Below, piece after piece: positions 7,242-15,190 of a stretch of 25,514 nt of DNA. The position numbers were made by a program, and so were the translations under genes. Position 1 is the first letter of the stretch. Each line of letters starts with the position of its first letter. The notes under the pieces were generated by a model. It had not been told where the DNA came from and ran no database searches. It saw nothing but the letters and a program-made list of their open reading frames with translations. The stretch is from Treponema sp. (GTDB lineage: Bacteria; Spirochaetota; Spirochaetia; Treponematales; Treponemataceae), in assembly GCA_017617145.1 (NCBI GenBank), contig JAFZWX010000181.1:1-25514 (forward strand). The letters run 5' to 3'.

Positions 7242-8660
7242 ATGAAATCACTTACACGAGGAAAAATGTGGTGTTATGCCATTGGTCAGCTTGGCTGGTC
7301 AATTATCAGCGGATTAATCGGATCCTGGCTTGTATATTTTTACCAGCCTAACCAGGAAGCAATTGACGACGGAATGATTTCGCTTATTCCACAGGGACGT
7401 GTAGTTCTTGGTATACTTACAATTATTGGACTTGTTACAGCTATAGGTCGAATCTTTGATGCCGTAACAGACCCTCTTGTAGGCAACTGGTCAGATAACT
7501 GTAAAAATAAAAATGGCCGCCGCATTCCGTTTATGCGCTGGAGTGCAATTCCTTTAGGACTTGTTTTTATTCTTGTTTTCTGCGCTCCTGTTCATGGTGT
7601 AAGCGGAATTAATACAGTCTGGCTGTTTATAACAGTTCTTGCTTATTATTTCCTTATCACCTGTTACTGTACGCCATATACTTCGCTTCTGGCAGAGCTC
7701 CCTCATAATCAGGAAGAAAAACTCAAGCTTTCAATGTGTATTTCGCTTACATTCATTGTTGGTACTTGTCTAGGTTATGCCGCACCGGTAATCTGGGGTG
7801 CATTAATTGGCGGAGGAATGGCTCGTATTCCTGCAATGAGAATTACTTTTGCAATACTTTCTATTCTTGCAACAATTTTCATGCTTGTTCCTGCTTTTGG
7901 AATTAAAGAAAAGGATTACTGCGAAGCTCAGCCATCTACTTCCAACATGATTTCTTCACTTGGAAAAACCTTTAAAAATAAAGATTTCCGCATTTTTGTT
8001 GGGCAGGATATTATCTACTTCTTTGGTCTTGCAATGTTCCAGACTGGACTTCCATTCTTTGTAACAAGCCTTCTTCATTTACCAGAAGCCTGGACTACTT
8101 ACATGATGGGTGGACTAACATTCCTTTCTCTTGCCTTCTATCCGTTTGTAACAAAGATGACTAAAAAATGGGGAAAGAAAAAACTTCTTATTGCAGCCTT
8201 TATTGGTTTTGTTCTGACATTTGGCTTTACAGCAATGTCGGGCGATAAAATGAGCTTCATTCCAATTACAGTTCAGGCAATTATAATTGTTGTGCTTGGT
8301 TCGTTCCCACAGGCAATCTTTGGAATTATTCCACAGACAATAGTCGCCGACATTGCCCTTTCTGACGAAATTCAAACTGGCGAATCACGAAGCGGAATGT
8401 TCTATGCAGCCAGAACTTTTGCAATGAAGCTCGGTCAGTCTCTTGCAATGCTTTTGTTTACTTCGCTAGCAACAATTGGAATTTCCGAACAGGCATTCAT
8501 TGAAGCAGCTTCTGCTACTAAAGAAACTGCAGCAGGTTCCCCAACAGGCTATAGAGTTGTTGCACTTGTAGCTTCAATCTGCTGTATTGCTGGCGGCTTA
8601 ATAATGTCATTCTTTAACGAAAAGAAGGTTATGGCAACTATAAACGAACGTTCTGAGTAA
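7242..8660 (+). CDS. GPH-family (MelB-like) glycoside:cation symporter
   Basis: The 472-residue membrane protein has about 12 hydrophobic segments and belongs to the glycoside-pentoside-hexuronide branch of the MFS. The diagnostic loop between helices 2 and 3 reads FDAVTDPLVGNWSDN followed by KNGRRIPFM, which carries the Asp residues used for cation coupling in MelB. It is expected to import an alpha-galactoside such as melibiose or raffinose with Na+ or H+ for the cytoplasmic GH36 enzyme. It is the last gene of the operon. Its end overlaps the convergent signalling gene by 23 bp, and I see no intrinsic terminator between them. The substrate is inferred from context. Confidence 0.88.
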   Translation: MKSLTRGKMWCYAIGQLGWSIISGLIGSWLVYFYQPNQEAIDDGMISLIPQGRVVLGILTIIGLVTAIGRIFDAVTDPLVGNWSDNCKNKNGRRIPFMRWSAIPLGLVFILVFCAPVHGVSGINTVWLFITVLAYYFLITCYCTPYTSLLAELPHNQEEKLKLSMCISLTFIVGTCLGYAAPVIWGALIGGGMARIPAMRITFAILSILATIFMLVPAFGIKEKDYCEAQPSTSNMISSLGKTFKNKDFRIFVGQDIIYFFGLAMFQTGLPFFVTSLLHLPEAWTTYMMGGLTFLSLAFYPFVTKMTKKWGKKKLLIAAFIGFVLTFGFTAMSGDKMSFIPITVQAIIIVVLGSFPQAIFGIIPQTIVADIALSDEIQTGESRSGMFYAARTFAMKLGQSLAMLLFTSLATIGISEQAFIEAASATKETAAGSPTGYRVVALVASICCIAGGLIMSFFNEKKVMATINERSE

Positions 8661-11565
8661 GGACTGTTTCTTTTTCAACATCTTCTTTTTTGCAGAAAAG
8701 GTGTGTTTGTATAGTTTTTACAATCACACCTTTTCCTTTTTTAGGCACAATTTCAATTGTTCCGCCTGTTAGTTCAAGAAGCTTTTGTGTAATGTGAAGT
8801 CCAAGTCCAGCACTCTGAATTTCATTATTTATTTTATTATCTTCGCGTGCAAACGGCTTACAAACGTGTGGCAGGAATTTTTTAGAGATACCAATTCCAT
8901 AGTCTTCGCAAACAAATTCAACAACACATTCTTTTTCATTTTTACCAGGACGTTGTCTTATACCTATTTTTATTTTTCCACCAACAGGCGAATACTTTAC
9001 TGCATTCATTAAAATATTCAAAACCTCATCTGTTGTGTGAATAACATCCTGATAAATATACGGATTATAAATATCCTGCCAGGTTTCAACTTTAATTCGT
9101 TTTTTGTCTGCAGCTTCTTTTATAAGACTATAAATTTTCTCTATTGCATCTGAAATATCAGTTGCAATTTCTACAATTTCAAGAGTATCGTTTTCAATTT
9201 GAGAAAGCTCTTTCATATTGTTCAAAAAGCCCAGTAAATGTTCTTCTGCAATTTTTGCTTCTTTTATTTTTTCATTAACAATAACAGGATTTGTGAGATT
9301 TGTTTTTATATCTTCTGTTTTTTGAATGATTGTTGTTACCGGTAAAAGAATGTCTTTGATTATGTTGTCTATAAAAATATTTTTTGCTTTTTTTTCTGTT
9401 GAAACCATATGGATTTCTTTTTCAAGCTCAATATTTTTAATCATCTTGTTTGTTGCATCTGCACGCCAGCGTTCTTCTTCGGTAATATCGTTTACAAATA
9501 CATAGAAAATATCTCCATATTTTTTTGTTTTTACAAAACGTCCGTAATCTTTTAAATATTTAACTGTTCCTTTTTTTGTTTTTATTCTGTATTCGACATA
9601 ATCCATGTCATTATCAAATTTTATTTGAGATGCAATACTTTTTTGAACATAATCAAAATCATCAGGATACACAATTCCTCTAAAAGAATTACCTGTATAT
9701 TCGCGGAATTCTTCTGCATTTTTACAGTCAAACATTTCCATTAATTCTTTATTAAAGGAAATTATTTCTAAATCACCATCGGCATGATATGAGAAAAATC
9801 CACCTGGAACTGCGTTGGCAACTTCGTTAGCTGCAAGAAGAATATCATCAGAAAAATGCCAGTCTACTTCTTCGAAATTGGCAGTCTGAACTTTTTTACT
9901 GACATTTAAAACATCTATATTAGTTATATATTTTTCATATTCCTGAATAGAAAGAGGCTTTGAATAATAATAACCCTGTATAAAATCACAGCCCAGAGTT
10001 TTTAGAGTTGCAACCTGTTCGTTTGTTTCAGCACCTTCTGCAACTGTAAGGAGTCCAAGCCTGTGCGCCATCTTAATGATATTTTCAATTACAATTTCAT
10101 TTTCACGGAAGTTTCGAACAAATGAAATATCGAGTTTAAGGATATTTAATGGGAAAGTTGATAAAAGACCTAAAGATGAATATCCTGAACCAAAATCATC
10201 CATCTCTATCATAAATCCCAGCTCCTGAACTTTTTTGAGCTGTGAAATAATGACATCTGTATTTTCGGAATAAAGAGATTCTGTAACTTCCATGTGTAAA
10301 TAAGCGTGCTCAATCTGATAGCTGTCAATAATCTCAATCTGCTTGTCTATTAAGCCTTCTTCAAAAAAATCACGGCGCGAAACATTTACAGATATAGGAA
10401 CAAAAGAATAACCTTTTTTCTTCCAGTCTTTTATATTCTTACAAACCTGTTCCAAAACAAACATGTCTAATTTAGTTATAAAGCCGTTTCGTTCAAAAAG
10501 TGGAATAAAATCTCCTGGAGGCATAAATCCATATTCCGGATGTTGCCATCGTACCAAGGCTTCGGCCCCAACTATTTTTCCTGTTATTGCTTCGTGCTTT
10601 GGCTGATAAAAAACTTTAAACTCTCCATTTTCCAAAGCGGCTTCCATTGTTTCACTTATATGCTGTTCGTCCAAAAGATGCTTTTGTAAATCAGCTTCAA
10701 AAAAGGCTATATCTTTTCCGTAAATACCTTTAATCTGCTGAATTGCAAGAAAAGCTCTGTCGCAGCAAATAACAAACGGAAGATCATGACTTATTGGCGA
10801 ATTAATACCGCATTTTACAATCTGATGTGGAATAGGTGCCGTTTCAAGAATTGATTTTGTTAAATATTGTATTCGATTAACATCAACGTTGTCGCCGTCA
10901 AAAGCAAAGAACAAAATATACTGATCTCCACCATAACGACCAACAATACTGTGAGGAATAAGTCCTTTCAATCGCTTAGCAGTGTATGCAAGAAACTCAT
11001 TACACTTAGCTTCACCATATAAGGTATTTGACGATTTAAAATTGTCAAAGTCAAAGGCAAGAATCGCAAATTTCTTTTTTGGATTTTCTGCCCGTACTTT
11101 TTCTGCCCTTCGAAGAAAAGCCTTTCTTGTAAAAAGTCCTGTAAGTTCGTCTCGTTCAAGTTCAAAAATAATCTTATTTGCATTAAAAAGCTTTATACAG
11201 GTTTTTACACGATTAATAACACGACGGGCATCATACGGCTGCTTTAAGAAATCTACAACTCCATATTCCAGAAGCTCATTTTCTATTTGGGCACTTCCAT
11301 GTAAGGTACTTACCAAAATAGGAAAATCTTCCAGAACAGGAATCATTCTTATGGCTTTTAAACAATCAAGGGCAACATCAAAATTAAAAATTGCTGCAGA
11401 AATAACATCTTCTTTGTCCTGAAGCTGTTCAATTATTGTATCTTCTGCATTGGAAATAACTACTTCATAAAATGGGCTTAAAATATCTGAAAGAATTTTT
11501 TCATCAGTTGGGTTATGTCCAACAACGAGAATTTTATATTTTTTTAGCGAGCCCGAACCTTCCAT
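8638..11565 (-). CDS. Receiver-like/GGDEF/EAL/PAS/HATPase hybrid signalling protein (probable c-di-GMP phosphodiesterase)
   Basis: Domains along 975 residues: receiver-like 9-125; GGDEF-like 135-295; EAL 303-545; PAS 572-697; helical linker 700-795; HATPase 838-957. The EAL domain keeps its catalytic residues (EAL at 335-337, N394, EVTES, DDFGSG 456-461, KLD, EGAE), so c-di-GMP hydrolysis is likely. The GGDEF signature is GGDQY (212-216), so cyclase activity is doubtful. The receiver has G16-H17 where the acidic pair normally lies, and its acceptor region (N61, D63) is irregular. The HATPase has N, G1 (DYGIGI) and G2 (GLGLHIT) boxes, but where the H box would be the sequence is NIIKDILLP with no His. 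No membrane segment: cytoplasmic. The ATG has only a weak GGAAA upstream. A leftward promoter is seen just before it. Confidence 0.85.
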   Translation of the reverse strand: MEGSGSLKKYKILVVGHNPTDEKILSDILSPFYEVVISNAEDTIIEQLQDKEDVISAAIFNFDVALDCLKAIRMIPVLEDFPILVSTLHGSAQIENELLEYGVVDFLKQPYDARRVINRVKTCIKLFNANKIIFELERDELTGLFTRKAFLRRAEKVRAENPKKKFAILAFDFDNFKSSNTLYGEAKCNEFLAYTAKRLKGLIPHSIVGRYGGDQYILFFAFDGDNVDVNRIQYLTKSILETAPIPHQIVKCGINSPISHDLPFVICCDRAFLAIQQIKGIYGKDIAFFEADLQKHLLDEQHISETMEAALENGEFKVFYQPKHEAITGKIVGAEALVRWQHPEYGFMPPGDFIPLFERNGFITKLDMFVLEQVCKNIKDWKKKGYSFVPISVNVSRRDFFEEGLIDKQIEIIDSYQIEHAYLHMEVTESLYSENTDVIISQLKKVQELGFMIEMDDFGSGYSSLGLLSTFPLNILKLDISFVRNFRENEIVIENIIKMAHRLGLLTVAEGAETNEQVATLKTLGCDFIQGYYYSKPLSIQEYEKYITNIDVLNVSKKVQTANFEEVDWHFSDDILLAANEVANAVPGGFFSYHADGDLEIISFNKELMEMFDCKNAEEFREYTGNSFRGIVYPDDFDYVQKSIASQIKFDNDMDYVEYRIKTKKGTVKYLKDYGRFVKTKKYGDIFYVFVNDITEEERWRADATNKMIKNIELEKEIHMVSTEKKAKNIFIDNIIKDILLPVTTIIQKTEDIKTNLTNPVIVNEKIKEAKIAEEHLLGFLNNMKELSQIENDTLEIVEIATDISDAIEKIYSLIKEAADKKRIKVETWQDIYNPYIYQDVIHTTDEVLNILMNAVKYSPVGGKIKIGIRQRPGKNEKECVVEFVCEDYGIGISKKFLPHVCKPFAREDNKINNEIQSAGLGLHITQKLLELTGGTIEIVPKKGKGVIVKTIQTHLFCKKEDVEKETVLTQNVRL

Positions 11566-11592
11566 TTACAACATTTCCAATCACTACCCTAT

Positions 11593-11620
11593 ATTATACC
11601 ACACTTTTAAGAATTAACAA
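11593..11620 (-). promoter_or_regulatory. Sigma70-type promoter of the EAL-protein gene
   Basis: Read leftward: TTGTTA (11620-11615), 16-nt spacer, TATAAT (11598-11593), about 28 nt before the ATG at 11565. The -35 lies in the last codons of the upstream hydrolase gene, so the signalling gene can be expressed separately from it. Confidence 0.5.
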
Positions 11621-13283
11621 AAATTTTTTTAATTTCTGATAAATCCCCGCCTGATATTTTTCCTGTGGCAGAACGGCTGAAATTACTCATATAACGCCAG
11701 GCTTGTTCACAAGTATGTTCACGGCATTCGTGTCCCTGATTATCTATGCTTGCAAAAACATTCCAGCATTTCCCGTCTGGGCGTTCAAAAAACTCAAGAG
11801 TAAGTTTGCCTTTTCTGTTAGGGTCAACTAACTCTATTTTATCTTCTCCATCAATTCCCCAGAATTTGTTTTTCCAACTTTCTTTTTCTTCAAGTTTTAC
11901 ATTGTATTCGGCAGCTTTTTTTGCTCCGTTCAGTTTTAAAGCATAAGCCATTCTGTTTATACATTTCTGTTCCTGATACGGAAATTCTGCTAATGGAGTT
12001 TTTTCGCCGGCTGCATAAAAAATCGGAACGCTTGTATGTGTGTTCATAGGTTTGTTGATTTTTGCAAAATAAACATTTTCTCCAATATCAACAGTTGCAT
12101 CCATTGGAGCCGCAGCAGCAAGCAAATCCGGATATTCCTGAATTAAATCCCAGGTTTTTATTCCGCCCATAGAAAATCCGCTTGCATATATTCTAGTAGG
12201 GTCAATGTTGTATTGTTTCTTTAAGTGCTCAACCAACTCTATCATTTCTGTTGCCGTGCTCTTTAAATGATGTTCTACGGCTACAAGAAGAAAGTTGTTT
12301 CTGTGTGCAATGTTTGCCCAGCCGCTGATATATGAAATATAAAAAGCTGAATCACCTCCACCATGAAAAGCCAAAAGCAGAGGAACCGGCCCTTTATCAA
12401 AAATATCCTTATTGTAAAAAGCAAAATATCCAATTTTATGTGTTTCTGTTCCTTTGTCATCACCCATATTATCTGGAGAAGTTTTTATTGTAATTACCGC
12501 AGGATCAATTTTCATACCATCTTTTTCAAGATCAGGATCTACTTCAAGCTCTCCAAGCATACGACGGAATTGTTTTACAAAGCTTTCCATATCACCGGCA
12601 AAATCAGGAGCTGGTTTTTCAAGGAAATATTTACATTTAGACGCAAAAACTTGGTTTACAGTTGTAGTGTTTCCATAAGACACCACTGGTATATCGCTAG
12701 CCTGCACATTAATTTTATCTCCCTCTGTCAAATTTGTAAGAGTACAAACAACTGGAGCACAATCTGCACGCCCCCACAAACCATCGCCTTCAAAATGATT
12801 AAGACAATTTGCTGCAATAAAGTCAGCTGACTCTTCAAAACCATACAAATTTGTGTGAAAAATGCCGCCACGGATATAATAAGCCTCAAGCGTTTTTGTA
12901 AATCTGTTATAAAACTTTACAACGCCATTTTCGTAATATTCATGAATCTTAGAATTCGAAATTATTTCGCTGAATAAATCAGGAGCTGCATCTTTCCAGC
13001 CTCCAGCTGAAGTAGGATAAATAAACACAACACTTGTTCCATATTTGCGGGCAATTATTTCAAAACCGTTTTCGCGCGCAAAAGTGATAAGCTTTTCGTT
13101 ATCTTCCAGAAAATCCTGGGGTGCAAATACCAGCAGATACGGTGCAATAAAACCGTAATTTAAAACATCACCCATAAGATCGTTGTCTGGCACGTAAACT
13201 GTAGTTTTAAACTTTTCAAAAGTGTGCGACCAAACAACACCACCATCCACTTTTTTCATAACCGGCATTTCTTTCATTGACAT
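11607..13283 (-). CDS. Alpha/beta hydrolase (PHB-depolymerase/esterase-like)
   Basis: In the 558-residue protein, the C-terminal half is a clear alpha/beta hydrolase: oxyanion-hole strand PLLLAFHGGG (301-310), nucleophile elbow GFSMGG with Ser371, and a late GHEC with the candidate catalytic His518. This arrangement resembles the polyhydroxybutyrate-depolymerase/feruloyl-esterase superfamily. No signal peptide, so an intracellular esterase or deacylase is likely. Residues about 40-200 have strand-helix spacing that may represent a degenerate second hydrolase-like domain. I chose ATG 13283 because GGGAG precedes it by 7-8 nt; a longer in-frame reading to 13346 would translate the palindromic repeat and start at the predicted transcription start. 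Substrate unknown. A coupled role with the galactosidases (removal of acyl decorations) is possible but only suggested by proximity. Confidence 0.75.
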   Translation of the reverse strand: MSMKEMPVMKKVDGGVVWSHTFEKFKTTVYVPDNDLMGDVLNYGFIAPYLLVFAPQDFLEDNEKLITFARENGFEIIARKYGTSVVFIYPTSAGGWKDAAPDLFSEIISNSKIHEYYENGVVKFYNRFTKTLEAYYIRGGIFHTNLYGFEESADFIAANCLNHFEGDGLWGRADCAPVVCTLTNLTEGDKINVQASDIPVVSYGNTTTVNQVFASKCKYFLEKPAPDFAGDMESFVKQFRRMLGELEVDPDLEKDGMKIDPAVITIKTSPDNMGDDKGTETHKIGYFAFYNKDIFDKGPVPLLLAFHGGGDSAFYISYISGWANIAHRNNFLLVAVEHHLKSTATEMIELVEHLKKQYNIDPTRIYASGFSMGGIKTWDLIQEYPDLLAAAAPMDATVDIGENVYFAKINKPMNTHTSVPIFYAAGEKTPLAEFPYQEQKCINRMAYALKLNGAKKAAEYNVKLEEKESWKNKFWGIDGEDKIELVDPNRKGKLTLEFFERPDGKCWNVFASIDNQGHECREHTCEQAWRYMSNFSRSATGKISGGDLSEIKKIFVNS

Positions 13284-13296
13284 AAAAAATCTCCCT

Positions 13297-13322
13297 CGGT
13301 CCCTGAGCCTGTCGAAGGGCCG
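13297..13322. repeat. Type-1 palindromic repeat in the hydrolase leader
   Basis: CGGTCCCT and AGGGCCG arms surround the core GAGCCTGTCGA. It lies between the promoter and the Shine-Dalgarno of the leftward hydrolase gene and happens to be open in frame. Confidence 0.6.
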
Positions 13323-13347
13323 TCTTTTAAGTAAATCGTTTAACATA

Positions 13348-13376
13348 ATTTTAACTCACAAATCCGATTTTTACAA
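13348..13376 (-). promoter_or_regulatory. Candidate sigma70 promoter of the hydrolase gene
   Basis: Read leftward: TTGTAA (13376-13371), 17-nt spacer, TAAAAT (13353-13348). The predicted transcription start near 13341 leaves a leader of about 57 nt that contains the repeat, and argues against a start codon at 13346. Confidence 0.4.
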
Positions 13377-13418
13377 ATTTTTTATAGAATTTGTCTATTT
13401 GCAAAATCATCATTTCAC

Positions 13419-13424
13419 TATACT
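13419..13424 (+). promoter_or_regulatory. -10 box for a possibly leaderless MATE mRNA
   Basis: TATACT ends 6 nt before the ATG at 13431, so transcription would begin at or next to the start codon. No Shine-Dalgarno is visible. The -35 is weak (TTGCAA at 13399-13404 is only 14 nt away). Confidence 0.35.
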
Positions 13425-13430
13425 AAAATT

Positions 13431-14789
13431 ATGGCACAAACTTCTTTAGCAAAACAAAGCCGTGGTGCTTTGCCAATGTTCAAGCTTACTCTTCCAATTG
13501 CACTCGAACAGTTTTTCCGTATCCTTGTTTCTTCTGTCGATACAATGATGCTCAGTTCCTACAGTAACGATGCAGTTGCCGCAGTTGGACTTGTAGGTCA
13601 ATATATATTTTTCTTGAATCTGCTTTTTGCAGTTATAAGCACCGGATGTTCAATTGTTCTGGCTCAATATATTGGAGCACAAAAATCAAAAAAAGAATTA
13701 AACCAGATTGCTCAGGCCAGCGCCCTCATGATAACCTTGCTTTCTATTTTCCTCATGCTGCTTGTTTTCTTTGGTTTCAAACCTTTACTCAACTGCTACC
13801 AGCTCGAAGATTCAGTCCGCGCCTATGCCCTCAAATACTTTATAATTTTTGGTGGAATTTTCTGCTTTTTTAATGCCTTCAGCTCACTCCAAGGTGCAAT
13901 TCTACGAAGTTACGGCTACACAAGCGAAGCAATGATAGTTTCAATAATCGGAAACCTTGTAAATGTTTTAGGAAATGCCCTTTCACTTTACGGCTGGTTT
14001 GGGCTACCAATTCTAGGAGTTCCAGGTGTAGCTTGCGCCAGCGGAATGGCAATGCTTGTTTCTTCTGTGCTTTTGGCAATAATTATCCGCCGCAAACAAG
14101 ATATTTCTTTTGAACTCAAAGGTCTTTTCCAGGTTCCAAAACAGGTTTATAGGCTCATTCTTTCTGTAGGCGTTCCAACTGCCGGTGAAAGTCTTTCATA
14201 CAACATAAGCCAGATCGTTATTATGGCAATGATTAGTACCCTTGGAACAAACGCAATGTCTGCGCAAGTTTACACAATGACCATCGTGCGATTTGTTTTC
14301 ATTATGGCAATGGCAATTGGTCAAGCATCTCAAATTAAAACAGGATATTTTGTAGGCGCGCGTCAAAGTGATGTTGCATATAAAAAGATTTTTAAATATC
14401 AGTTAGTTGCAACTGCTTGTTCAATGGTTATGATTTTAATTGTGAACTTAATAAAACATCCGGTTATAAGGATTTTTACAAAAATAGACGAGGTTCACGC
14501 ACTTGTAGCTACCCTTTTGATTTTCTCAACTTACATAGAATTTGGCCGCTCGCTTAACCTCATTTACGTTGGTGCGCTCAAAGGCTCCGGCGATGTAAAA
14601 TTCCCTGTTCTTTATGGAATTGCTTCAATGTGGGGAATTATGGTTTTAGGAAGTTACATTCTTGGAATAAAATGCGGCCTTGGTCTTGTAGGCTTCTGGC
14701 TTGGAATTGGAACCGACGAAACCACTCGCGGAATTGCCATGCTGATTAGATGGAAGAGCAAACGCTGGCAAAAGCATGCATTAGTTTAG
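13431..14789 (+). CDS. MATE-family multidrug/metabolite efflux protein
   Basis: The 452-residue protein has about 12 predicted membrane helices and typical MATE features. The first helix begins LPIALEQFFRILVSSVDTMMLS; GLVGQYIFFLNLLFAVISTG follows, and an amphipathic loop with QYIGAQKSKKELNQ precedes helix 3. Internal two-fold symmetry is visible from about residue 240 (VPTAGESLSYNISQIVIMAMIS). Such proteins expel cationic drugs or metabolites in exchange for Na+ or H+. The gene is divergent from the hydrolase gene (147 bp between start codons) and ends inside the convergent small gene on the other strand (44-bp overlap). The start was chosen as the only ATG at the conserved N-terminus, despite lacking a ribosome-binding site. 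Confidence 0.85.
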   Translation: MAQTSLAKQSRGALPMFKLTLPIALEQFFRILVSSVDTMMLSSYSNDAVAAVGLVGQYIFFLNLLFAVISTGCSIVLAQYIGAQKSKKELNQIAQASALMITLLSIFLMLLVFFGFKPLLNCYQLEDSVRAYALKYFIIFGGIFCFFNAFSSLQGAILRSYGYTSEAMIVSIIGNLVNVLGNALSLYGWFGLPILGVPGVACASGMAMLVSSVLLAIIIRRKQDISFELKGLFQVPKQVYRLILSVGVPTAGESLSYNISQIVIMAMISTLGTNAMSAQVYTMTIVRFVFIMAMAIGQASQIKTGYFVGARQSDVAYKKIFKYQLVATACSMVMILIVNLIKHPVIRIFTKIDEVHALVATLLIFSTYIEFGRSLNLIYVGALKGSGDVKFPVLYGIASMWGIMVLGSYILGIKCGLGLVGFWLGIGTDETTRGIAMLIRWKSKRWQKHALV

Positions 14790-15141
14790 AAACTTCGTCT
14801 TGCGTCACTAACCCACCCATATCAAAAATCTCAAAAATTTTTCCGTCTTGTTCAACTTCACGTGCCTGCATTATCCCTCTTAAAAACACCTGTGCCACAT
14901 CATTTACGCAAGCACGGCAGGTATATAAATCGGCAAGAACATTTGCTGCAGAAATATCAGGTAAGTCTGGAATCCTTAATTCAATTTTTATATAACGATG
15001 AATTATTCGTGCCGCCGTCCGTCTGTCTAAAGGATTATCACAAAATCTTTCATCCTGATCTTCAAGCCAGCCGCGTGCATGACCATAGGCTAAATCTTTT
15101 TGAGATAATAGATGTACAAAGTCTTTTATGGTGATGTTCAT
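14746..15141 (-). CDS. Small hypothetical protein, weakly SLH-like
   Basis: The 131-residue frame is soluble, with no signal peptide. I do not recognise a family with certainty. The pattern DRRTAARIIHRYI, then NDVAQVFLRGIM, FDMGGLVTQDEVSKLM has the spacing of S-layer-homology-like repeats (helix, G-I-M, then a T-x-x-E helix), but the match is loose. Codon use resembles the neighbours, and the frame is longer than expected by chance in this AT-rich sequence. It lies downstream of the GH27 gene on the same strand, separated by a type-2 palindrome, and overlaps the MATE gene tail to tail by 44 bp. No strong Shine-Dalgarno. Confidence 0.5.
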   Translation of the reverse strand: MNITIKDFVHLLSQKDLAYGHARGWLEDQDERFCDNPLDRRTAARIIHRYIKIELRIPDLPDISAANVLADLYTCRACVNDVAQVFLRGIMQAREVEQDGKIFEIFDMGGLVTQDEVSKLMHAFASVCSSI

Positions 15142-15160
15142 GTTTATAATGATCAGCTTT

Positions 15161-15190
15161 TGTCATTGTCGGGCTCGACCCGACAATCTC
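15161..15190. repeat. Type-2 palindromic repeat between GH27 and the small gene
   Basis: Arms ATTGTCGGG (15165-15173) and CCCGACAAT (15179-15187) with loop CTCGA, preceded by GTC. It begins just past the GH27 stop and could form the 3' end hairpin of that transcript. Confidence 0.65.

Noticed and set aside
10982..11422. 146-codon + strand frame opposite the EAL protein gene
   Set aside because: Ser/Lys/Phe-rich shadow of the GGDEF/receiver coding region; the opposite strand has clear domain motifs.
12363..12830. 155-codon + strand frame opposite the hydrolase gene
   Set aside because: Low-complexity shadow frame without start signals; the opposite strand encodes the conserved hydrolase.
13284..13346. 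Longer ATG start for the alpha/beta hydrolase
   Set aside because: The added residues are the translated repeat (the same PFDRL-x-DRG text as at GH36) and the start lies beside the predicted -10 box.
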